64,000 nt of DNA, taken from assembly GCF_003073045.1 (NCBI RefSeq), contig NC_037602.1:15007731-15071730 (forward strand). The letters run 5' to 3'. The position numbers and the translations under genes are program-made. The DNA is from Pomacea canaliculata. Taxonomy: Eukaryota; Mollusca; Gastropoda; Architaenioglossa; Ampullariidae. Under the pieces are notes generated by a model. It saw only the letters and a program-made list of their open reading frames with translations, ran no database searches and was not told the DNA's origin. Below are positions 36,783 to 50,100 of the stretch, piece after piece; the first letter of the stretch is position 1; each line of letters opens with the position of its first letter.

Positions 36783-38934
36783 TTTCAAGTTTAGTAACCC
36801 CTGATGACTTTGTTTTACTGTTTCATCATCCTTCTGGACCGATGCAACAAAAAAAGCGAAGCATACAGGATGATGCGAACAGAAGCTCAGCGAGGTGTCA
36901 GTCTCTCGAAGTGCAATATATTCGTAGCCTACGTAAAAAAGCGTAGAGTGACACGGGTCAGCCTGCTCTGCCAAGGCACAGGTTTGCCACCTCTTGTCAA
37001 ATGTTTGACTAGCTGTCCTTGTCAACCCTCGGCCAGCAGTACGCGCGCGCGCGCTCCTCCTAGCGGCTCAATTCAGTGCTCAACAGCGAGCAACAAAATG
37101 GTGAGAGCAAGGTGCTCACCCTGTGTGTGTGCCCTGCACACACCGCCAACCGCCGTCCACCACGGCCACTTACCGTTCACGCTATCTTGGTTTGTTGAAC
37201 TTGGGGCTTGGCTATCTTGATACACAGAAGCCAACTTAACAAAATATCTTAAGCGACAGACCCCTGCAGACACAGTTCGATACTGCGATTCTTTTGTTCA
37301 GCTTATAAGATTTCCTGTGACTTGTTCGAAAAGATTTGATTCCCGCGATCAGTAATCGAGCAAACCAACCTGTTCATTGTCAAGAATCGTGTAGGTCTTA
37401 TTTGATGTGTGCTTATATCTAGAGGGCATTTTGTATTATATGGGTGGTGGTGGTTAGGGGGGGGGGGATCCGGGATGGATAAAAGAAAACCGGAGGAAAG
37501 TTCTGCCCTGTGTATCCTGTGTATAGGCGAAACGTCCACAGAGAAAGAGAGAAATGTGCGTGTTTCTGACATCTACGAAGAGGAGCACATGTGCACCTCC
37601 TTATAGAAACCATGATTTATTCCTTATTGTACTATCATGATTTCTAGTGGTTTGTTTATTAAGATTTAATTCCTACAGTTATTTTATAAACTACTTGCTC
37701 GATCGTTGTTCTGAATCATGTAGGCCCCCTTTTGCAAGGCCACAACACGTACTTTGAATTGATATGAAAGCATTTTTCTATAGATGTGATTTCTCTCCGT
37801 TGGGAAAGAGGTAACACAAGGGAAAGTAAAAACTAAAAACGCCCGGCCAGCTCCTTTTTCCATCCCCCATCTCCAAATCGACGGCCAGCCAAAAGCAAGG
37901 TGAAGGTCCATAAAGAAATGTGTGATTCGATCCTCACTGGAGTTGGTGACTCTTTTTCCATAGTGTGTTGCTGACGGACAGCTACCATTATGTACACTTG
38001 TATCGAAGAACAAAAAAACTTCTTAGTCAGCAGGTGGAAAAACTGTCGACAGGACACCAAATTGAGAGCTGACAAAAAATTGTTTCCTCAGTGTGCTATA
38101 TGTTTGTCATGTCTATCCTACATGAAAACTACCTATAGTGTCAAGTCATCATAACTATTTGCTGTGTGAACCTAACAGAGGCCAAGAGCACGAGACGCCA
38201 CTACAGGCACTATAGATGCTAGCTGGATAGAGAACGAGAAGCAGTCAGCTAAAATCTCCACAGAGTGTAAATATTTTAGCTAAATACTGTGAGTTACTTA
38301 TTCAGCTTGTAATATATTGTGTTTAATGCCTCTAGTGTCTAATGCCAAGCATACACACTCGTGAGACGTGAACGCGAAAGAAACTATGGCTACCTGCTAA
38401 TTGTTAATAAAGATAATGCATATCTAATAGTCCTTCTCTTCATTTGCCACATGAAATCCTTAGAGCTACTCCTAAGTGCTGATTAATTAGACAATGGTAT
38501 TGATTATCTGCATTCGTATTGTTCCCATATCTGCTGCTCAGGCCTATCAAGGACAGATACAAGTACTTTTAAGTCTGCATATGAAGAAGCTAAAGGAACA
38601 TAATTTATTTGAAGATTTTTTTAGGATGTTCTGGCGATTCATCGGGATACATTGTTTACGTTTTGACATTTTATTCTCCAAATTGTATTCCGGGGGAATT
38701 TTTCCGTGTTTTCTATGACCTATAGTAAATCAGCGAATGACCTCCCTGCAGTCGGTCTTCAATGTTCTTACACCAACAGAATGTCCAGGCCTGGGTGCAT
38801 GATGGTTGGTTTATCCTTTCTATTAAGTATTAAAAATAGACCAGTACATTTTAGGGATCGAAAGCCGAAAGGTAAAGGGTGAGAATTCTCTAATAGTAGT
38901 TTTCCTATCTGGATGAAGCATTGAACCAGGGACC
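36783..38934. other. 5' flank of the GPCR gene
   Basis: Includes a CpG-rich patch with a CGCGCGCGCG run near 37043-37052 and a G-rich stretch near 37440-37480, either of which could belong to a promoter. No gene supported on either strand. Confidence 0.4.
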
Positions 38935-38942
38935 TTCTTTTC

Positions 38943-39412
38943 CGGGGGTCTCAAACTCGCGGCCCGCAGGCCAAAAGTTTGCGGCCCCCACCTCAATATC
39001 AAAGTTTCATGTTAGTGCGGCCCGAGTTTGATACTGTTATATCTTCTCCTCTCTTGCTCCTTAGTCTGCAACTTCCAGTTTCTGTCAACTGTCCTCTGGA
39101 TGGTCCGGGCGGGTGGCCATAATTACATTTCTCTGGTCAGCAACTATATTTTCTTCAGTCTTCTATATCTGCTGTATTATTATTATATTTTCATTTTCAA
39201 TTTATTTATTTATTACTGATTGATTTATTTTTTCTTATGAATTTGTTAATTTATTTTTATTTTTTAACACAAAAATAAGATGAAAAAATAAGACATTTGA
39301 TAACATTGGAATGTTTTTGTAAGAGCTTTTCTTGTGGAAAACCTGATGCGGCCCGGCCTCATCCAGACTCTGCCTCCAGTGGCCCCCGGGTAAATTGAGT
39401 TTGAGACCCCTG
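38943..39412. mobile_element. hAT MITE with 8-bp target-site duplication
   Basis: The left end is GGGGTCTCAAACTCGCGGCC. The right end, reverse-complemented, is CAGGGGTCTCAAACTCAAT. They form terminal inverted repeats, flanked by exact 8-bp duplications TTCTTTTC at 38935-38942 and 39413-39420. The length is 470 bp, with no transposase ORF. The 8-bp duplication and the CAGGGGTCTCAAA terminus are characteristic of hAT elements. Confidence 0.9.
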
Positions 39413-39420
39413 TTCTTTTC

Positions 39421-42240
39421 TCAAGTTGAGAACCCTAACGATTAACGATAACCACCAGGCTATGGTCCCTTGTGAACATAAAAGGCGCCTGTAAATTTCA
39501 GAACATGAAAGAGCACTACCATTATTTTATGATAACGATTTATGAAGGCACGTGCAACCCCGCCCTTATTTAAAATAATGTAAGTTTTTAATATTCATTT
39601 AAAGATTTGCTACTGACGTAACGAAACAACCATATATCAGACTCTCAACGAGAACTCATTTTGCATAAGACAGCAAGCCATTACTTCTTGAAGGCACATT
39701 GGAATGTTTTTATAACTCTTTTTCATTTGATATCTAAATGTACAGTCCAGTCGCGATGTTAGTTTTGCTTTTATTATCGTTGGTTCTCGCCATCATGGAT
39801 TTACTTTCGTCATGCCTAATACGAGAAGTTTTCTCAGTTCAACATTCGTTCATCCAATACTACAAGCCTCTGTCTATTGCCCACCCTCCACTTACCCAGC
39901 AACAAAACTATCCATTGAAAGGCAAAGCAGAACAGCTTTGGGCCAAGACTAAATATGCGGCCTACGTTACTGTTCATTCTCATATTTTATTTAACATTGT
40001 ATTGGTCTGCACCCTCTCCACAAATAATTCCATCTCTTTTCTAAAGAATTTTCAAAGCTGATTTTCACATTGTACTCGTAAATAAGGCTGGTTAATGAAA
40101 CTGGGTCATTGGTATGTCAATAACGACGACGAAAAAGCAGATATTCTTGTCCAAAAAGTAAATAAATAACTTATTTTTAAGGGATAAATTACCTGGAATA
40201 GAGCTTCAAAAATAAATAAATAAACTTTAAAAATCTTTGTTCATGCTTCATATCTCCATCTCATTTGCTGTTCTTAGCCTTACCCGAGAAATAGATTGGC
40301 TGAAATTTCTGCTGGCTATGCTGTAAACAGACCGCTGACGTTTATTGGCCATGCCAGTTTATTACTACATTTGTTAAAGAGCGCGGCTTTCGCTGGACCG
40401 AGTGTAACGAAGCTGAATTTTACGAGAGCAGGAAATACACACACTGCAAGCACATGTGCTCTTTCCGGGACACCTGCCAGCAATGTCATAGTCACTGGCC
40501 TTAAGGTATAGCAAGCAAAAATGTTGGTGACTGAGTATTTGAGGCTGCTAAGTTGACATGAGAGTCTGAAGTAAAAACATTCTAATGAAGGACATTCAAC
40601 TAAGAGGTACTTAAGAGTTGAGTATCGTAAATGTCGACTCACGAAGCTATGTGATGCAATGTTTGCCTGCTATCTATCTATTATCTTGATCAAATGTGTG
40701 CCAAAATTCCAGGACACATATACTTTTATGGATCCTCGACAACGTGTGTGATAAGGTATGCACTACACAATTTTCAGCCCGCCTGACAGCACATACGTCT
40801 TATAGAACACACACACAAACACACAGAGAGAAGAGTGCCGGTTGATTTGCTGCCTTCGCCCAACTGAGAAAATGCCGGAGAATGGAAACAAAGCTTGGTG
40901 CCAAATCAGAAAGCCTATGAGCTTAAGTAAACTAATAATGGTCAGCGCTCTCATGCTTGTGCAGTCAAGTGTACCATAAAATGGTGAAAATTATTGGGGT
41001 TTTCAGCTGTGGTTTAGAGATTGTCGACCGTCAACAAATACTTGTTTTGCTGCTAAGAAACTAGCCCATTTCGACAGGTCATAAATAACAAAATTAATTT
41101 CTTATTTATTCTACGATAAGTTTGGTCGCAATCCTAACACTGGCTGGAGTAAAAGTCTTTTCCAAACAAAGTGCTCGGGGAGCTGGGTGGCATCTGGAAA
41201 TTTACAAGCACTTTGATGTGCTGAGGTGTGAATGATTTATGTTTTACAACTCGTATTCCTTCGTTTCTTTTCTCTTTTACCAATGGGCCTAGTGCAGAAG
41301 ACATTTCTGGAAACGCAATATAAACATATTTACCCCGTGACCTATTCATTCTCATTTCTGAATTTAGGTGCGCTGTTACCGTTATTTTTTGTGGGCTTGC
41401 GATGGAGTGCATTGTCAATCATATTATAAAATCATTTGGAACGTCTCTTTCTACGTCTTATTGCCTTTTAAATAAAATTTATTCAGTTTTAAATGGGACA
41501 GTCAAGCAGCACTTTGAATTGTCATTTATTTAATACAGAAAGATATATGTAATCGTCGATGCCTCCATAGAGAAAGCTTTTTCAATGCTGCAGTAACATT
41601 TGGTGATGAATATTTCAGCTTGATGTGAGACTGGCATCAGGTGACACAACAGGTGGCAGAATTTTTAAAAAAGACAAAAAAGTCACATAACAGCCTTATT
41701 GAGATTATTGTAATTACTGAAATTAAGTTAACAGTCGATAGTGTCTAGAAAGTGTTTGCTGACATCCCATGTACGAAAATTATATTTCATTAGTGTTTGC
41801 CTCCTCCTTTCCACTCCTTGGAGTCACACTTCCTGCATCTTGATATCTAAACCACCTTATATGAATAACGACAAACATCTGTAGTATTTCGTGAGTTTAT
41901 CTATTCTACCATGGCCACATACATTAACAAATTTGCCAGGTGCGGTGAATAATGGTTCCTCTTGGTCTAACATGCTCGAAGACGAGTGCTGTTGTGATTA
42001 CTATCCTACTGGCCGGTAACGTTAAGTGAGCAGAAAAAAATGAGCATGCAGCAGAAAAAACAAAAAATATGAAAAACTCAAAGAGAAAGTCACAATATGA
42101 GCAACTGAATAAGAATAGCAAGTAGGCATACAAAGTGTGCAGCAAGCAGGTTTTTATCAACAAGGAGCATTTGAAGATAAATTCTGGCCAAGAATGGCTG
42201 CATGGTAAAATCTGTGAAGCCCGTCAGACCAGGGAGGCCG
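39421..42240. other. intergenic DNA, no supported gene
   Basis: AT-rich. Contains an open frame of 107 codons at 39738-40061 with a hydrophobic N terminus, but no family resemblance or splice context. The right-hand end should include the CCNB1IP1 3' UTR. Confidence 0.45.
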
Positions 42241-43473
42241 TCACTGAGGACCTGTAAAGTTTCGTGCTGCCAGAATCGAAGTCCGAGGATCGTCAACGAC
42301 TGGAGTGTGGTTCGGTCGCACTGTGAATTCCCCTAGAGAATATCCAACACACGCAGTAGAAATTTCTTCTTATGTCATGTCATAATTGATCAAGTCGCAT
42401 TCTGTACGACAGATGTATAAAAATAAAAGTTGCGTGAAAACCGAATGGAGGCATGCGAACAGAATAATTTTAATGGCTCGTCATTTGAAAACTATCTTGT
42501 GTGTAAGTGTGTGTGAAAGAGACAGAGAGAAGAGAAACATGAATTATAGTTGCAAAAATATTTGATTGTTGTTAAGGAAGACGACAATTAGCTCTAAGTA
42601 TTTTATAACGAAGAAGGAAGTTAGTCCTGATAAAAGAACTGGGGAAATGGTCGCTGCCTCACATACTGTGAATAAATATAATGTAGTGTTTTGTGGCTTT
42701 CTGCACATTGCTACATGAATATTTCTAGATTTTTGCCGTCATCGCTGATACTTCCTCGATCGGTGCCAGGGCTGTATCTACTTTCAACTGTGTTGCAACT
42801 AGAAATTCATTCAAAAGCTACAAACTTTGCGTTCAGACTAACCTTTCACCACTTCGCCTTTTACCAGAAGATTATCCTTTTGATGTTACTATTTCTCTAA
42901 ATATTTGTTGACATGTTTCGGACTATGTATGGGTGTTAAGTTTATTTTTAGTCCATATTTTATTTTGTGTTTATTTTGTTCGAGTCTATTCTAAAGTTCG
43001 AAAACTCATTATTATAATAATTATTATTACTTGCAAGGAGCAGTAGAACAGTTTCATACATTATGAATGCGACAATAAGTTCTAACAGAATTATCAGAGA
43101 AATGCTATAAATACCATGCGTTATAAACATAACAATTAGTTGCAAGAGAAAAAGATGCATTTATCATACGTTCTGGTGGAGAGAGACGAGGTGTGTTTCT
43201 CATTCCCGTTGTTAGGCAGCCATTGCCCAGCTGTGGGTGACCACGACCCACCGGAGCATGATCATTGGTCTGTCCTGGTGCTTATGTTTTAAAACAAAGT
43301 ATTTTTAATTTGTCGTATTTGTATACATTGTTTCTGAAGTAAAAAGAGCACATGAACCAATGACTAAACTCAATGTTTCGTTCAGCATCTGTCCAGCAAA
43401 ATTGGAATACATGCTGCAGACAGTCTACCCTAAACAGTAAGGGTTATATAGATGGGCAGACAAAAGACTGGAA

Positions 43474-43507
<34 letters not shown>

Positions 43508-46500
43508 CAGACACTTCTATAGGCGTGCAGATAGATACCTTCTCTCGAAGCAAAAGGTACCATCAAAAAGTTATGGACACTATGTTCTTCCTTAAAGTCA
43601 ACAGTGTCTTCTTTGCCAGCATTAAATGTGGATGGGGTCACACAGCGTCGTCGAAGTGTATCGTACAATGCCTATGACAAGATACACATACTTGTCATCC
43701 TAGAGAGACGATGAACACTGTTGTATTTGCTACACTTTGAGCTAAAAGATGGCTTGACCATAGTTATTAAGACATAAAAGAGCCTCGTGGGCTTAGGGAA
43801 TGATGCGCAAATGGTTATATCTAAGTTATTACTTCTGTAGAGATCTATGAATGCAATTTGCATTTACGATGGCCATTAGGAATTGTAGCCAATGAAAGAT
43901 ATAATTCGACATAAAAAAGATGGAGTTAATATAAAATGAGCTTACCTGGAGTTTCTGATGCTGTCTAGTTTTCTCTGTTAGTTTGGCATTGATTTCTTTG
44001 CATTTGTTTTCATAAAATTCATGTTTCTTCTTGGCAGCTTTTTTCAAAAACAAAAATCACAAAAGCTAACGAAATAGATTCCAAACACTATCAGTTTCTA
44101 ACACTGGGTAGCGACTATGCTTTCCCACGATGTTTGGGCTCCGACCTGTTCTACGCATGCGCGAACATCCCAACGCGGCTGCCGAGAAATTTTGACCCAC
44201 CGAGTATTATTGTCTCTGCTCTTTCATTCTGCCCCCCCCCTCCCGACCAAAACAAACAAACAAACAAACAAAAAACCACACCCGACACCTAACACCCACC
44301 CACACCATTACAAGAAAACGGTAGCAATCAAAAAGAAGCAAAGATTCTTTTTTTAAATATCCGAAATAATAATCGAACCTTCAAGCTTCGTATTTAAAAC
44401 CGTTCGCCTTACGGAGTATGCTCTATCAGCTTTTAGGTTTTGACTTGATTTGCCTGGCGGCTCTCATTTCTTCTCCAAGTACCTGTCCACGTGACCGGCC
44501 GCCTTTGTTCGTGAATTGTAAGTCCCTGGTAGAGGAAAGTGTTCGCCTAAGCCCTAAAGGCCTATTCCCACGCTGCAATGTTGGGCACTTTGCGGGGTTT
44601 GCAGCCCCCGCAAGGCCTTGTCGAGTTGTGCACACGGCACGCAGAGAGGCCTTGTCGCTGGGTTGCAAGATATAGAACGCGTTTCTATTTTCCAGCAAGG
44701 ACGACCTACTTTGTAGAGCTGTAGCCAATCGGAATGCTTGAACACAGTAGGCTCCCTTTTCACGTCAACAATGGCTATGTGGTCGGACGAGAACTGCGTG
44801 AAGATGATTGCGATGTGGGAAAATTATCCGTGTCTGGTCACTGCCAGTCTTTCTTCTGCTTGTATACACTGTCTCATGACAGTGTCTTGTCTGCGAATTG
44901 CAGGCTCGATTAAATGAAGCAGATCATAAAATGTGGCAGACGACATTCGCAAAAAGCGTCTGCACTCCCGTGAATCTTCTAACGATATTTCTTTAAGCAG
45001 ACACGAATATGGTCCGAATCGGTTCCTTCGAGCTACCCACTCCCTCACCCACATCTTTTTTTCTTTCTTCTTCTCTCTCTCCTCTTCATGTAAAATAACT
45101 AGAGTCGCCACAGTTGCTTCCACAGTTGCTTCGAAAAGTATCTCGTCGTCGATGCTGCCTGTCATATTGTTAACTTCCCACAATGCAGTGTGCGGATGAC
45201 GTCAGTTCGCAAGACACTTGTGTGGCCTAGCTACGTGGGAATAGGAAGCATTGCGCAAAGCTGTCTATGCGCAAGTTCTTGTACAAGAAACATTGCAGCG
45301 TGGGAATAGGCCTTAATGCGAACATCTTGCTTTTCTGTCGGGGTTTGCACCCGTAGCCTTCGTCTATCCAAAGACTGCACCCAAGGCAGCAGGACCAGTA
45401 TGCCTGGTTGCGAACGCTTGACGCTACCTCCAGACCGGAACCTTCATCGATGTAGTAGTGTTGTGGCCGGTACCGCCATCGCGGGAAGCCTTCATCCAGA
45501 TGTCGTGTTAAACATCCGTTTTTCTGTAGGGGTATTTTTCCTTAACCTATCCTTTCCGACAGTGCCCACAAGGCGGCTGCAACTTTTGGGGAGTAATTGC
45601 AGAAGATTCGTCCATCTATAAAGCCGACAGATCTCTTGGTCCAGGACTGTGAGAGGACTTCACAGACCTTTTATTACTCAATCTCGTGTGGCTACGCCAC
45701 TTGTTCCTCTAAGAAGTTAAGGCCAATGCATGAAGGATCAGCGAACTAATTAGCAGGCTAGAATATCGTTTATTATCTGAGTTAACCAGACAAATCGCTC
45801 CACCAAGAATGCCCATGCACCACCACCCACCGAATCAAGAAAAAGCTCTCAATCTATCAATCCTCCGTGTCCCGACCGGTTGAGTTTTCCAGCCTTGAGT
45901 CAAATTAAGCCGCATGCTCCACTCCTGGTGGCGACCGATCAATTCCTTTAATTTGCAACCATACTTATCCCAGAACCCAAAAACTTTGGCTTCCCCGGAA
46001 GCTGCCCACAGAGTAGATGAAGGTGTTGACCTGCGGATCGCTAGTTGGAGTCGTTTATGGTCAGACTAAGAGAGTATCTGCTCGTCTTTGAAGCTCTAAC
46101 GTAGTACACTTTGACAAAAGGACAAAAACTACAGAACGATCTGCGCATGGGTAAAATAAACGTCGTAGGAAAAGCATAGTAGCCATCCGGTACCCAGTTG
46201 TGTCTTCATTGTTTCTACTGTTTGCACCTTGTTCTGGTTTTCACTTCTTGTGCATTCGTTTCATTCTTTTTCTTTCTCTAGATATATTTTGACTTTCTAA
46301 TTAACTATGATTTATCTATAATACTAGGCTATGTTGTTTTAGTAGCGAGGATTGTAACAAATTTTCTGGACTACATTATGTCGTCACAGACTACCCGAAC
46401 AAATGTAATACAACTGAAGCTACAGGACTAATTTGAAAATAATACATAAGAGGTATTCAGTGCGTTAAACGTAAATTTTTGAAGCACACATTTTTTTGCA

Positions 46501-47130
46501 TAGAGTGTTCATTTTTTTTTTAAAGAATGGATGGATAAATTTGGGTTTTTACGCGTCCCATTGACCCCGGCGGGTCATATCAGGACCTCACAGCAGACAC
46601 TGTGGGTGTTGTAATTTAATTTTTTAAATAAATTTTAAGGCTTAAACTTTTCTTATTGTTGGCATAATTAGAACTGCTTACATCTCTTGAAAAATATTAA
46701 AACATTTAGAATGATTTATGGCAAAATAACTGAATATGATTTTTTCTAATGGGACGCAGTTTTATACAGTCTAGCCGGATATGTTTGAGTCTGTTGCATG
46801 GAATAGACCGTGTAGGATCTTTTCTTATGTATGAGTAAGCTATGATAAAAGCATGTGAGCTCCATGTGAAGTCAAGACTGTTTATTCTATTCGACAAGAG
46901 AGAATCATAGGAAATCAGAAAGATTAATATGAATTTAAATATAAAGAATTTTGATAATGTTGTAATTGATAAAGGATACTTTCTAGTTATTTTCTTTTAT
47001 GACTAATACAGATGTTATGCACAGATGATAGATAAGCATGAATAAAATATACGCATTAATAAATTTATATATATATAAATGACATGGCATAATTATCTTT
47101 CCAATAGTTTAAATTACAGAAAAGATGGCT

Positions 47131-47161
<31 letters not shown>

Positions 47162-50100
47162 AGGATGAGGATGAGGATGAGGATGAGGATTCAGAGCCGC
47201 CGCGGGGGATGCGAGACCATGGGCAGACAGAATTGCTGGGCCGGTGGAAGCCGGCACAACATACGTAGCAGGGCAATAAAAAATTTCTCCTCCCGATCGT
47301 GCACTTGTTAACGAAGGGACCCATCAGACGCGAGACCTTGGGAGGTCGTCCCTGATCGCGTCACTCCCACCCCAGCGCCGGCTCTGGATGACTGAAGCAA
47401 GATAAATTTTTACTTACATGTTATTTGCGATTTTAGCGCTATGATAATATTAAGGACAAAGGCAAAGCAAACAATTACATACGGTTGAAGCTTGAAAGAA
47501 CTGTAATGGAAACTTTTCTAAGTTACCTACTCCCCCCCCCCTCTCTGTCCCCTTTTCTCTCTCACACACACAATAGTACAATTTCTTTGGCGACCACAAA
47601 AGGTAATCTTCAGCTTGTTTTATTTACACTAAGGAATCAAGGATACCGGAAAGTTCTGCCTGTAGTCGGTTGACCACCTGCTCGTAATACTGCTCTAGCT
47701 GTGCTGCTTTTTCTTTGGCTTTGGTGGATACGTGTTCAAGGTATACTCGTTCCTGGTGACACTGAACAGAAGTATAGCTAGCACTGGCCCATTGCCATTT
47801 AGATTAAGTGCTAGAAGTCACCAACAAAACAATCTCGATGAATTAAGACACTGACTCTGACGGCATAATTTCGCTGCTTGACAAGACATCTGAGATAACT
47901 TTCCATCAGGTCCACTCGGAGGCAGTCAAAGATGAGTTATGAGAGATAAAACACAAGCCATCTATTGCATAGGAATGTTTCAGTCTATTTTTCTGAGTTA
48001 AAAGCAATACGAAGCAAAATTAAAGCAAACATGTCTTTACATCTTAATTATACACACCTCGTTTAAATGTTTGACGGTGACTGCAAGAAAAGGCATTTTA
48101 AGTGTCATGCCATATACTTGATCAACTTAGTCACACTAAACGCTATATAGGTGATTAATAGATACTTGACATACGATTAAGTGGCATATCTTGTTGATGG
48201 GATAGCACGAAAAAGGCCAAGCTATTTGTAATGAAACATTCCTCTTTATATTCGTGATGGCACCTGATTGAACTAATTAGCTGTGACATAGACCTAGTGA
48301 TCCTTGCTTTGGAAAACCAATATACATCGACTTTCTATATTCAAGTTGTTTTGCTTATGACTGATATCTCTAAGGACACAAACCAAAACATCAAATGTGC
48401 GCAGGATTACTTTCTCTGACGGGAAAATCTCCTACCTGATAGTTCCAAAACGATAATGCCCTTGTGCATATTTCCATGATCGTCTCTGGCTTGTTGCCAC
48501 ATAGCACTATCTGTTAAAAATTAGGTCACTAGTTCATGAATGAAAGGGCACAACTGGAAATAAAGTGCAAAGAATCACGATAAAAAGCATAGCAACTATC
48601 AGTTCATGTCACCTTACAAACACGGCTTTAGAACAGTCGGTGGATGATATAATGTGTTAATGGGGAGAGGGAAAAAAATTTAAGAACCACTTTCATTACA
48701 GTAATTTGCAATTAACGCAGACTTTTATTCACGATATTTGTGTTTTCGAATTGAAATAGGGGAAATATTTCTTAAATGCGACATTGACTCACTGACTTGA
48801 ACTGCTCCGATGGTTTTAAGTCTACCCTTATGACGTCAAGCTTTCCCGTGAGTGTGTTGTCACCTTTAGGATGTAAAACAGTAGTTAATACAGGAGAGCA
48901 AAATATATTGCTTAAGAGTAAAATAATAACCATTATCTCCATAGCAAAATTTAATCCTTGTACTTGTTCTTTAATCCTTGTACATGGAAACAAACGTGTA
49001 CATTTACAGAAATCGTCTATTCAGATCAAAATAATGCTTTATATATTCTATACCAGGGGCACCTTTGTGGCAGATCTATTTCATAAAACATTGACAAGCC
49101 TAAAACTAACTGATTAATGGTGATTAATGTTTGGTGCTGTGGTTCTTATTAATGAATCATTCAGAAAGACAAATGGTGGGTAGTGATGTTATCCATTTCC
49201 ATTGGAGAAGGAAAATATTATGCAAAATATATGTAAAATATAACGATTTAAATGTTAGTGAAGTCTGTACTTCTATATAGGTTGATCGAGTGTGCGTTAA
49301 CCGATATGTTCAGACTCTAAAAACGTCTGTTTACGATAGTTTAGGCGTATGCTTTAATATGTCAGAAAGGACGGACATGCAGACAAATGAATCGACTGGC
49401 AAATAGTGCTGCATCTTTTTATCCCCATCCTCATTTCCAATGTATTAAAAACTTTTCATAATTTGCGTCACGTGTTCTTTGCATACCATTTTATATGTGC
49501 ACTTACACGCTGGGCAGACAAGGGAATTCTTAAACTCTCTGGTTCCGTCTGCATCACAGAATATGTCTGCCAGAAAGTTAAGGCCCCGGAAAGAGAAAAG
49601 TAAATGCCAAAATATCTGACAGTATTTTTTATATTCATTATTAGCCAGAATTTTATAATAATAGATGTGTCGACATAGTGTGGTCACTTTTGCAGTACAT
49701 GTATTTGTTTCCAAATTACTTAAAGCGGACACTTAAACCAAATTTTGTATCCGTTAAATTAAATAACGCATTAAATAAGAAAATGTCCACAACAATTAAT
49801 ATTGTTAGTATTTTGTATCATATGTCCTGTAAAACAGCGCGTATCGTAGGTCTTCTTTCGACCAGTGCTGTTTTAGGGAAGCTATTATATACCGTGCCAT
49901 TGCAAGGATACGAGAACACGAAGTAACCTGCAAAAGACATTCCACTAGGCAACGATTACAATGAATCTCGATGACACAATTTAAAGAGCAAAATAATCCC
50001 CAAGGGAATAATTAACTATAGTAGAACTACACAGCATGACAGCCCATGTAGTTTTTGATCCGGTGCAGTAAAACAAAACGTCTGATTTCGAAAGCCACGT

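Noticed and set aside
37860-37960. GGATCGAATC-like box resembling a tRNA B box on the minus strand
   Set aside because: No matching A box or cloverleaf could be drawn, so neither a tRNA nor a tRNA-derived SINE is supported.
39738-40061. 107-codon open frame with a hydrophobic, signal-like N terminus
   Set aside because: No cysteine pattern, no neighbours and no recognisable domain; AT-rich frames of this length occur by chance in 64 kb.
47125-47265. Open frame beginning with Ala and Asp/Glu runs
   Set aside because: Composed of a trinucleotide microsatellite and ends soon after; no splice context, and it lies in a CCNB1IP1 intron on the opposite strand.
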